From assembly GCA_964636405.1 (NCBI GenBank), contig CAZWSI010000017.1:1-46718 (forward strand): a stretch of 46,718 nt of DNA, given 5' to 3'. The stretch is from CAZKGE01 sp964636405. GTDB taxonomy: Bacteria; Bacillota; Clostridia; Christensenellales; CAG-138. The notes under the pieces were generated by a model. It was not told the DNA's origin and ran no database searches. It worked only from the letters and a program-made list of their open reading frames with translations. The translations under genes were made by a program, and so were the position numbers. Below are positions 40,599 through 46,718 of this stretch, in pieces (the first letter of the stretch is position 1; every line of letters starts with the position of its first letter).

Positions 40599-41504
40599 AT
40601 GAACAGGAGCCTTACGGAGCAATACGCCGCCATCCGGGCCGCTGAAGCGCGGGCCCTTTCCGAGCGCACGGCGGAGGCCCGCCAAAAAGCGCCCCGGCTC
40701 ATTGCCATTGCGGCGGAGCGCGCCGCGCTTTTCGGCGCGGACTGCGTGCTTTTGCCCGAAGCGCGCCTTGCCGCGCTTGAACGTCTTGCCGCCGAGGAAG
40801 CGGAAGCGCTTGCCGCTGCGGGCCTTCCGGCGGACGCGCTTAAGCTCCGTTACCGCTGCGCGGCTTGCCGCGACACGGGCTTTACGGGCGAGATTGTCAA
40901 AAAGCCCTGCGCCTGCCGCCTCCGCATGGCCGTGCGGCTCGATCCGCTCGCGCGCATCAACGCGGAGGAAACCTTCGAGGCGTTCTCGCTTGCCGTCTTT
41001 GCCGACGAGCAGCAGCGCAAGCGCATGGCCAACGCCCGCTTGCTTACGGAGCAGTATGCGGACGCTTTGCCCTTTCCCCCGCGCCCCAATCTGCTCATTT
41101 TGGGCAAGACGGGGCTGGGCAAAACGTATCTGGGCAACGCCGTGGCCTACCGCGCGGTGTGCCGGGGCGTGGACGCAAGCCGCGTGACCGCCTATATGCT
41201 TGTGCAGGACGTGCTTTCCGATATTCGCGCGGGCACGCGCCACGCCGCGCATTACGCGCGCGTGCCGCTGCTCGTGCTGGACGATCTTGGCTCGGAGCCG
41301 GTCATTCCAAACGTATCGGAGGAATGGCTCTTTACCATCATTAACGAGCGCGTTTTAGGCAAGCGCGCCACGGTGGTGATTACAAACCTTTCATTGCGCG
41401 AATTAAAGGAGCGCTACGGCGATCGGCTTACCTCCCGCATTTCGGATAAAAACACCACGCAGGCGTTGCTGCTTACGGGCAGCAGCCTGCGCTGGCAGGC
41501 ATAG
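40599..41504 (+). CDS. DnaC/DnaI-type helicase loader ATPase
   Basis: A 301-residue AAA+ protein. The N-terminal helical domain ends in a zinc-binding-like cluster (YRCAACRDTGFTGEIVKKPCACR). The ATPase domain shows Walker A LGKTGLGKTYLGNAV, Walker B LLVLDDLGSEP, sensor I VVITNLSLRELKERYG and the Arg finger region LTSRI. It loads the replicative helicase together with the DnaD-like protein encoded upstream. The ATG at 40599 has AAGGA nine bases upstream; a GTG at 40593 overlapping the dnaD stop is an alternative. Confidence 0.88.
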   Translation: MNRSLTEQYAAIRAAEARALSERTAEARQKAPRLIAIAAERAALFGADCVLLPEARLAALERLAAEEAEALAAAGLPADALKLRYRCAACRDTGFTGEIVKKPCACRLRMAVRLDPLARINAEETFEAFSLAVFADEQQRKRMANARLLTEQYADALPFPPRPNLLILGKTGLGKTYLGNAVAYRAVCRGVDASRVTAYMLVQDVLSDIRAGTRHAAHYARVPLLVLDDLGSEPVIPNVSEEWLFTIINERVLGKRATVVITNLSLRELKERYGDRLTSRISDKNTTQALLLTGSSLRWQA

Positions 41505-41508
41505 CGCC

Positions 41509-42327
41509 ATGCTGAGCCTATGTGCGAGCCCCATTGGGAATTTAGGCGACGTAACCATGCGCGTCGTGGAGGCGCTGCGCGCGTGCGACGCAATCTTTTG
41601 CGAGGACACGCGCCATTCGCTCACGCTCCTGAACCATCTCGGCGTAAAAAAGCCCCTGACGAGCTGCCACGAGCACAACGAGCGCGCGGCGGCCGAAAAG
41701 CTCTGCGCGCTGCTGGAACGCGGCGAGCACGTTTGCTATCTTTCGGACGCGGGCATGCCGGGCATTTCCGATCCGGGGGCCATCCTGGTGCAAACCTGCA
41801 TTGCGCGCGGCTACGAATACGAGGTTTTGCCGGGCGCGTCGGCCCTGCCCATGGCGGCGGTGCTTTCCGGACTGCCCTGCGAGCGCTTCAGCTTTTTCGG
41901 TTTTTTGCCCAGAAGCGGCGGGGCGCGCAAGCGAGCGCTGGACGAAATCGCGCAATGCCGCCACCTTGTGCTGCTGTACGAAAGCCCGCACCGGGTGCGC
42001 GATACGCTGGTTGACCTGCGCGCGCGATTGGGCGAATGCGACGCGGCGCTTTTGCGCGAGCTCACCAAAAAATTTGAAACCCATGAGCGCGGCACGCTTA
42101 CGGAGCTTATCGCCCGCTTTGCCGAGGAGCCGAAGGGCGAATGCGTGCTGGCCGTATACAACGCGCCAAAGGCTGCGCCCGCGGGCGAAGAAGCGCTGGA
42201 CGCGGCGCTGCGCGGGGCGCTGGACGCCGGGCTGTCCGTGAAGGACGCGGCGGCGGAGGCGGCGGAAGCGCTCCATGTGCCCAAAAAACGCGCCTACGCG
42301 CGCGCGCTCGAGCTGAAGGAGGAATAG
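41509..42327 (+). CDS. rsmI: 16S rRNA 2'-O-methyltransferase RsmI
   Basis: A 272-residue SAM-dependent enzyme of the tetrapyrrole methylase fold. It methylates the ribose of C1402 in 16S rRNA. Signatures: LCASPIGNLGDVTMR, FCEDTRHSLTLLNHL, YLSDAGMPGISDPG and LVLYESPHRV-like LLYESPHRVRDTL. Length and the C-terminal RsmI-specific helical part are normal. It starts four bases after the helicase-loader gene, inside the same operon. Confidence 0.95.
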   Translation: MLSLCASPIGNLGDVTMRVVEALRACDAIFCEDTRHSLTLLNHLGVKKPLTSCHEHNERAAAEKLCALLERGEHVCYLSDAGMPGISDPGAILVQTCIARGYEYEVLPGASALPMAAVLSGLPCERFSFFGFLPRSGGARKRALDEIAQCRHLVLLYESPHRVRDTLVDLRARLGECDAALLRELTKKFETHERGTLTELIARFAEEPKGECVLAVYNAPKAAPAGEEALDAALRGALDAGLSVKDAAAEAAEALHVPKKRAYARALELKEE

Positions 42328-42330
42328 GAC

Positions 42331-42693
42331 ATGCAGGAATCCGGTGAAACCTATCTGGAAACGATCCTGCTTTTATCGCAGGCGGGGCCGGTGCGCAGCA
42401 TCGACGTAGCAAGCGCGCTTGGTTATTCCAAGCCAAGCGTATCCCGCGCCATGTCCATTCTCCGCGAGAGCTGCTATATCACCATGCAGCCGGGCGGGGA
42501 GATATTGCTTACCCAAACGGGCCGTGAGAAGGCCGAGCATATTTACGAGCGGCATTGCCTGCTGACGGAATTTCTCGTGAAAACCTTAAACGTGCCCGAG
42601 CAGGTGGCGTCCGAGGACGCCTGCCGCATCGAGCACGTCATCAGCGAAACGAGCTTTCAAAAAATCAAAGCGTATTGTTCCATGAAAGAATGA
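42331..42693 (+). CDS. DtxR/MntR-like metal-responsive regulator
   Basis: A 120-residue regulator: SGETYLETILLLSQAGPVRSIDVASALGYSKPSVSRAM is the winged helix of the DtxR/MntR family, and HIYERHCLLTEFLVKTLNVPEQVASEDACRIEHVIS is the metal-binding and dimerisation part with Glu, Cys and His ligands. Length fits the short MntR form without an SH3 domain. It probably controls manganese or iron genes, none of which is adjacent. It is the last gene of the operon and overlaps the convergent membrane-protein gene by 29 bases. Confidence 0.88.
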   Translation: MQESGETYLETILLLSQAGPVRSIDVASALGYSKPSVSRAMSILRESCYITMQPGGEILLTQTGREKAEHIYERHCLLTEFLVKTLNVPEQVASEDACRIEHVISETSFQKIKAYCSMKE

Positions 42694-43924
42694 TCCCGCC
42701 CCAGTCCGGGAGGTTCAAGAGAATATACCAGTAGATAAACGAGAATGTCGCAATGCGCAGCAGCGGCATTTTTGTTTTCCAGAGCCGCGCTGCGCAGAGT
42801 ATGACGAGCGCGCTAAGATACGCCATGAGCCACAGCGGCACGATGCGGTTGAAGGTGAGGCCGTACGCGCCGATGTAAAGCAGCAGCCGCATGCAGGCGG
42901 AGGCGAGCAGCAGCACCGTGGCGGCCAGCAGCGCGGCAAGCGCCGCGAAAAGCCCCCGCGTGGGCACGCAATAGCGCACACAGAGCCCATAGAGCGTAAA
43001 GTTGATGCAGGCCACGAGCAGGAGCTCGGCAAAGCCCTTGCGCGCATAGGCCGAATAGGTCAATTCGGCGGGCAATTGTCCTCCGAACAGGTACTTAAAC
43101 TGCACATAGGCAAACAGCGCGTATACGGCCAGCAGGAGCCAAAGCGCCACAAGCATCGTGGACGCGGGCCAGGGAGCCGCGCGCTTTTCGGGCAGCGCGG
43201 CCTCCCGCTTCCACAGCATGCTGAAGATAAAGCCGAACAGCAGCGCCATGCAGACCGCGGTGCGCAAAATGTGCCCGATCCCCGCCGCCATATTGATGCT
43301 TCCGAAAACCGAATCGAGCACGCGGCCCATCATATCGTCGGCGGAAACAAGGAGCGAAAGCACCACGAGGGCGAGCGGCACGCCGATGGCAAGCCCCGCG
43401 CCGACGCGCCTTGCCGCGCCCCGTTTACCCGAGGAAAAGAGCGAGCCAACCGCGCAGAAGAAATGCCGAAGCCCCGCAAACGGTAGCACGAACACCCCGC
43501 GCAGGCAATCGCGCGCAATCACGCCCTCGCGCCCAATCGGGATTGCCCGCGTGCCCGTTACGGCAAAAAGCAGCATGAGCAGGGGGATCATAAAGAGATT
43601 GTACGCGCGCAGGGGCGCGGCATAGTCCAGCATGTACCAAACGCACAAAAACGCGGCGGGCGCGGCAAGCGCGCGGGCGGTTTTGTCCGCAAGCACGCGC
43701 TTTCCGCCAAAGGCGACGTATACGCCCATCGCCAGCAGCCAGAAAGCGCCGTAGAGCCACATGCGTTCCGCATAGCGCCAGCCGATATCAAACGCAACGC
43801 CCAGCGCGAAACAGAATAGCAGCAGCAGCCGCTGCGCGCGGGAATAGGTTTCCTTCTCCGGGGTGGAGCGCGTTTCGGACGCTGTCTGCGTCGTGCCCGG
43901 GGCGGCGTTAGGCGCTTTTTCCAT
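42665..43924 (-). CDS. DUF4153/DUF4173-type membrane protein
   Basis: A 419-residue integral membrane protein with about ten to twelve helices. The pattern GREGVIARDCLRGVFVLPFAG, then VLSLLVSADDMMGRVLDSVFG and the later YSAYARKGFAELLLVACINF resembles DUF4153/DUF4173 proteins of unknown function. The ATG at 43924 has GGAGG nine bases upstream and overlaps the end of the HTH gene; the ATG at 43933 abuts that site. It forms a unit with the HTH and DUF2975 genes. Confidence 0.8.
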   Translation of the reverse strand: MEKAPNAAPGTTQTASETRSTPEKETYSRAQRLLLLFCFALGVAFDIGWRYAERMWLYGAFWLLAMGVYVAFGGKRVLADKTARALAAPAAFLCVWYMLDYAAPLRAYNLFMIPLLMLLFAVTGTRAIPIGREGVIARDCLRGVFVLPFAGLRHFFCAVGSLFSSGKRGAARRVGAGLAIGVPLALVVLSLLVSADDMMGRVLDSVFGSINMAAGIGHILRTAVCMALLFGFIFSMLWKREAALPEKRAAPWPASTMLVALWLLLAVYALFAYVQFKYLFGGQLPAELTYSAYARKGFAELLLVACINFTLYGLCVRYCVPTRGLFAALAALLAATVLLLASACMRLLLYIGAYGLTFNRIVPLWLMAYLSALVILCAARLWKTKMPLLRIATFSFIYWYILLNLPDWGGIILSWNNTL

Positions 43925-44132
43925 TATCCGCATCCTCCACGAATTCGAGTATATCGCTCACCTGACAGTCAAGCGCCCGGCACACTGCGTCCAGCGTGGA
44001 AAAGCGGATGGCCTTGCATTTGTTGTTTTTGAGAATGGAAAGATTGGCCAGGGTGATATCCATCCTTGCGGCCAGCTCGGAAAGCGACATCTTGCGCTTG
44101 GCCATCATCACGTCCAAATTGACCTGTATCAT
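43908..44132 (-). CDS. YozG-like XRE-family helix-turn-helix regulator
   Basis: A 74-residue DNA-binding protein of the short Cro/C1 group: LDVMMAKRKMSLSELAARMD, then ITLANLSILKNNKCKAIRF, then LDAVCRALDCQVSDIL. This is the YozG/YafO-type regulator commonly paired with DUF2975 membrane proteins. GAGGAGG precedes the ATG. The upstream membrane gene ends 11 bases away, and the palindrome over the promoter (44602-44629) is its likely binding site. Confidence 0.9.
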   Translation of the reverse strand: MIQVNLDVMMAKRKMSLSELAARMDITLANLSILKNNKCKAIRFSTLDAVCRALDCQVSDILEFVEDADNGKSA

Positions 44133-44143
44133 TGCGCGCCTCC

Positions 44144-44602
44144 TCATACCGTCAGGTCGTTTTCCTGCTTGATGCGCACGGCCCGATCAAAGACCTGCGC
44201 GAGCACCAGGGAAAACAATCCGCACATACCGATGGGCAGCGCCGCGACGACGGCCAGCGGCACAGGATGCAAAAACAGCGTGAGCAGCCCGCATATCGAA
44301 ATGCCGACGGCCGTAAAGCCCATGCAGCGCAGCGCGCGCACATTTTTGTGCACAAAGGGATCTGAATCGACGGAACGCATCATGGAAAGGAGCGTCCACG
44401 CGATATATTCCGCGCCCGCCACGCATAGCATGGCCAGCGCGCCCGAAAAATAGTAAAAGCTTTCCGGCTTGCCGTTTAGCGCGAAGCTCTCCCGCGCGCT
44501 GGGCAAAATGTTGACAAACAGCAATACGACGAGTGCCGCGCCAATGAGCATCCCGATTACGATGCAGATTTTGACCACGATGTTCAGCGTTTTTGTAAAC
44601 AA
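44144..44602 (-). CDS. DUF2975 membrane protein
   Basis: A 152-residue protein with four membrane helices (about 9-30, 50-70, 95-115 and 118-140), matching DUF2975: SMMRSVDSDPFVHKNVRALRCMG is the conserved cytoplasmic loop between helices two and three. The function is unknown. It is co-transcribed with the short XRE regulator. The start is a TTG at 44602 with AAAGAGGTGG five bases upstream. A longer frame to 44653 runs through the promoter and is rejected. Confidence 0.85.
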   Translation of the reverse strand: MFTKTLNIVVKICIVIGMLIGAALVVLLFVNILPSARESFALNGKPESFYYFSGALAMLCVAGAEYIAWTLLSMMRSVDSDPFVHKNVRALRCMGFTAVGISICGLLTLFLHPVPLAVVAALPIGMCGLFSLVLAQVFDRAVRIKQENDLTV

Positions 44603-44653
44603 AACTACCACCTCTTTCGGCGGTAGTTTAATACAGAAATTATTGAATGTCAA
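44602..44653 (-). promoter_or_regulatory. Promoter with palindromic operator (DUF2975-yozG unit)
   Basis: On the reverse strand a perfect TTGACA (44653-44648) and TAAACT (44630-44625) are 17 bases apart. The inverted repeat AAACTACC-N12-GGTAGTTT (44629-44602) overlaps the -10, the start point, the ribosome binding site and the first base of the start codon. A protein bound here would shut off the unit. The mRNA leader would be only about 16 bases. Confidence 0.75.
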
Positions 44654-44702
44654 TAAATATTTATCGAAAAGACAACCCTTTTTATTGTTAGACGGTTTTC
44701 TC

Positions 44703-45527
44703 CTATCGCGTGCGGAAGATTGTGCGGCGGCAAGCGCCCGAGAGCACGTCGGAAAGGCGCGAGGAGCCGTTGGCGATGATCACCGTCGTACCCAGCTCGA
44801 GGGGCCGCTTAATGGACTCCAGCTTGGCGCGCGCGCCGTTTGCGCCCGCACGGCTTGCGCCCACGCAGCTTTTTTGCAGCTCGCAAACGGCCTCGATCAC
44901 TTCGGACGCGTCCTTGCCCTCCACGGCGGGCACGAGGCTTTCTGGATTCGCCGGGTCGCGATAGATGCCGTCGATGTTGGAGAGCAGCACAAGATATCTG
45001 GCCCGCACAAGCTGGCAGATGACGGAGGCCGTTTCGTCGTTGTCGATGCACTCGAAGGCCTCCGCGCCGCTTGCACGCAGGTGCGAAAGCTCCATCTTGC
45101 GCACCTCCTCGCAGCTCACCGCGTCGTTGTAGTTGACGATGGGGATGGCTCCCTGCTTCGCGCAGCGGAGCAGGAGCGATTTAATGTAGGCGCGCTTTTC
45201 CACGTCGTTAAAGTGCGTATGCTCCACCAGCAACTGGCGCACGGAATAACGGTCGGGGATATAACGGCGGTACTCCATCATCAAAATGGCCTGTCCCTGC
45301 GCGGCGTAGTCGGCCTTGACCTCCTGCGCTTCGCCCGTAAGCTCCGCGCCGTGGCGCTTTAAATAGTCCAGCCGCCCAATCTCCACCGCGCCGCTCGAAA
45401 CCCAGATCATGCCGGGCCGAAGCTCGCTTCCCAGGCGCGAAAAAATATTGTAGTCGATGTCGTTATCCGCCTTGCGGATGAGCGCCATGGAGCCGATTTT
45501 GCCGACAAGCTCGTAATCGAAAGTCAT
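44703..45527 (-). CDS. Amino acid kinase family protein, ProB-like
   Basis: A 274-residue kinase with the amino acid kinase fold. Features similar to glutamate 5-kinase are the glycine-rich start (LVGKIGSMALIRK), WVSSGAVEIGRL, IPIVNYNDAVS and DNDETASVICQLV with LVLLSNIDGIYRDPANPES. The C-terminal PUA domain of some ProB proteins is absent. No proA or other proline gene is adjacent, so it may be an orphan ProB or a related kinase acting on another carboxylate. It precedes the YbjQ gene in reverse and is the last gene of this reverse group. Confidence 0.75.
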   Translation of the reverse strand: MTFDYELVGKIGSMALIRKADNDIDYNIFSRLGSELRPGMIWVSSGAVEIGRLDYLKRHGAELTGEAQEVKADYAAQGQAILMMEYRRYIPDRYSVRQLLVEHTHFNDVEKRAYIKSLLLRCAKQGAIPIVNYNDAVSCEEVRKMELSHLRASGAEAFECIDNDETASVICQLVRARYLVLLSNIDGIYRDPANPESLVPAVEGKDASEVIEAVCELQKSCVGASRAGANGARAKLESIKRPLELGTTVIIANGSSRLSDVLSGACRRTIFRTR

Positions 45528-45541
45528 GAAAGCCCGTTCCT

Positions 45542-45853
45542 TTATTGGAATTTGACCGCGGTGCCGTAGGCCATGACCTCGGCCACGCCCTGCATGACGG
45601 CGGCCGAAGCATAGCGGATGTTCACCACGGCGTCCGCACCCAGCGCCTCCGCCTCCTGCGTCATGCGCTTGGTGGCAAGGGCCCGCGCGTCATTCATCAT
45701 CTCGGTGTAGGCCTTCAGCTCGCCGCCGATCAGCGTTTTAAAGCCTTGCGTGATATCCCGGCCAATGTTCTTGGACTGGATGGTGCTGCCCTTGACCATG
45801 CCCAGCATGATCAGCTCTTTTCCCGCAATGTAATCAGTATTGACTAAGATCAT
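45542..45853 (-). CDS. YbjQ/UPF0145 family protein
   Basis: A 103-residue cytoplasmic protein of the YbjQ family (putative heavy-metal-binding domain, pentameric in solved structures): IAGKELIMLGMVKGSTIQSKNIGRD, the long helix ALATKRMTQEAEALGADAVVNIRYASA and VMAYGTAVKF. Its function is unknown. The ATG at 45853 is taken; a GTG at 45862 is also possible. It overlaps the preceding small membrane-protein gene by about 20 bases. Confidence 0.88.
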   Translation of the reverse strand: MILVNTDYIAGKELIMLGMVKGSTIQSKNIGRDITQGFKTLIGGELKAYTEMMNDARALATKRMTQEAEALGADAVVNIRYASAAVMQGVAEVMAYGTAVKFQ

Positions 45854-46070
45854 CCTCTTCACCGCTCCTTATCTCTTTAAACCGTTCCGCCAGCATCCAT
45901 ATGCAAACCCCCGCAAGCGACAGGGGAACAACGCCAAGTATCACCATCACCGGTGTGGAGAAATGCCCGAGAACCGCGCATACAACGGCAAAGCCTATGT
46001 AATACGCCACAAGCAATACGGCGATAACAATGGGCGCGGCCAGCTTTTTTATGTGCGTCTTCTTTTGCAC
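45834..46070 (-). CDS. Small two-helix membrane protein
   Basis: A 78-residue protein with two membrane helices (about 10-32 and 38-58) and a charged tail (RFKEIRSGEEDDLSQY). No family is recognised. A GTG at 46070 is chosen because AAGGAGG lies six bases upstream; the frame extending to 46259 overlaps prfB and has no signal. Its end overlaps the YbjQ gene, suggesting coupled translation. Confidence 0.65.
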   Translation of the reverse strand: MQKKTHIKKLAAPIVIAVLLVAYYIGFAVVCAVLGHFSTPVMVILGVVPLSLAGVCIWMLAERFKEIRSGEEDDLSQY

Positions 46071-46114
46071 AAGGCGCCTCCTTCGGCCACGAACGGCAAG
46101 CGAAGCCTTCGCTC

Positions 46115-46718
46115 TTACGACTGCACGAGATACGCGCGGATAAAGGCGTCCAGCGCGCCGTCCATCACAGCCTGGATATTGCCGTTTTCCACACCCGTGC
46201 GGTGATCCTTCACCAGCGTATAGGGCTGGAACACATAGGAGCGGATTTGGCTGCCCCACTCGATCTTCTTCATTTCGCCCTTGATTTGCGCCATCTGCGC
46301 CTCGCGCTCGCGCTCCTGCACTTCAAGGAGCTTGCCGCGCAGCATGCGCATGGCGGTTTCGCGGTTTTGAATCTGGCTGCGCTCATTTTGGCACTGCACC
46401 ACGATGTTGGTGGGCAGGTGCGTGATGCGGATGGCGGAGCTCGTTTTGTTGACCTTCTGGCCGCCCGCGCCGCTGGAACGGTAGGTGTCCACGCGCAGAT
46501 CGTCCGGATCGATTTTAAGGGAGTCCACATCCTCGTCGAGAATCGGCGTTACGTCGAGCGAGGAAAAGGAGGTGTGGCGGCGGCCGGAGGCGTCGAAGGG
46601 CGAAATGCGCACCAGCCTGTGCACGCCCTTTTCGGCCTTGAGGTAGCCGTAGGCGTTTTCGCCGTCCACCTCGAAGGTGACGGATTTTACGCCCGCGTCG
46701 TCGCCCTCGAGCATGTCG
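46115..46718 (-). CDS. prfB: Peptide chain release factor 2, 3' part
   Basis: The last 200 or so residues of a class I release factor, cut by the window edge. The peptidyl-tRNA hydrolysis motif SSGAGGQKVNKTSSAIRITH is present, and GENAYGYLKAEKGVHRLVRISPFDASGRRHTSF with ILDEDVD is RF2-like. RF2 ends translation at UGA and UAA. The SPF-type recognition motif and the possible programmed frameshift lie outside the window. It precedes the small membrane protein gene on the same strand. Confidence 0.93.
   Translation of the reverse strand, partial: DMLEGDDAGVKSVTFEVDGENAYGYLKAEKGVHRLVRISPFDASGRRHTSFSSLDVTPILDEDVDSLKIDPDDLRVDTYRSSGAGGQKVNKTSSAIRITHLPTNIVVQCQNERSQIQNRETAMRMLRGKLLEVQEREREAQMAQIKGEMKKIEWGSQIRSYVFQPYTLVKDHRTGVENGNIQAVMDGALDAFIRAYLVQS

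Overview
This window is a GC-rich stretch of chromosome from an endospore-forming member of the Firmicutes, probably class Clostridia. The sporulation genes spoVAD, spoVAE and spoIID, a DnaD-domain/DnaI-type helicase-loader pair, an NusG-domain-II/Gx-transporter pair and strong AGGAGG ribosome binding sites all point that way. Genus cannot be read from the sequence. No rRNA, tRNA or CRISPR array was seen. Only the first kilobase is AT-rich, and it looks acquired.

Layout. 1-1400 is an AT-rich, gene-poor accessory strip: a terminator of an upstream gene, a large perfect inverted repeat, a small AbrB-like gene with a near-consensus promoter whose downstream partner seems truncated, then decayed sequence. 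1404-1853 is a GtrA-like membrane protein. 2115-8994 (+) is a signalling block: promoter, candidate c-di-GMP-I (GEMM) riboswitch with terminator, membrane diguanylate cyclase, a REC-GGDEF-EAL gene (out of frame with the cyclase because of a 32-bp tandem duplication, and frameshifted again inside EAL), an HPt protein and a hybrid histidine kinase with two periplasmic-type binding domains. 9059-9985 (-) is a secreted DUF1002 protein. 10168-12623 (+) is a polar amino acid ABC transporter (binding protein, permease, ATPase), followed by a 149-bp MITE and a small P-loop kinase-like gene. 18510 down to 13458 (-) is puuR-like regulator, potA, potB, potC, potD and a MoaD/ThiS-like gene. 20316-18665 (-) is pfkA-udk.

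21479-20517 (-) encodes a sigma-region-2-like domain tethered to the membrane. It has a paralogue at 38673-39404, and the pair may be an undescribed family. 21638-23965 (+) has three tandem NodB-like domains. 24071-25469 is spoVAD-spoVAE, followed by an MGDG-synthase-like glycosyltransferase and a convergent HAD phosphatase. 27562-28992 is an AbgB-like M20 amidohydrolase. 29145-35293 is an oppABCDF peptide transporter with a cre-like site over its promoter. Next come a DUF3899-type protein, lipoate-protein ligase, the NusG-II/Gx-transporter pair and spoIID (-). 38673-42693 (+) is an operon of tethered sigma-like gene, DnaD-domain gene, DnaI-like ATPase, rsmI and a DtxR-like regulator. 44602-42665 (-) is DUF2975, a YozG-like HTH protein and a DUF4153/4173 membrane protein. 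The window ends (-) with an amino acid kinase, a YbjQ protein, a small membrane protein and the 3' part of prfB.

The most unusual signals are: (1) a structured intergenic element present twice (11745-11843 and 31081-31176), next to start codons inside two ABC transporter operons, with compensatory changes in two hairpins; (2) the paired membrane-tethered sigma-like proteins; (3) the 32-bp duplication that divides a four-domain c-di-GMP protein downstream of its own candidate riboswitch; (4) the MITE with an 18-bp terminal inverted repeat and a 10-bp target duplication.
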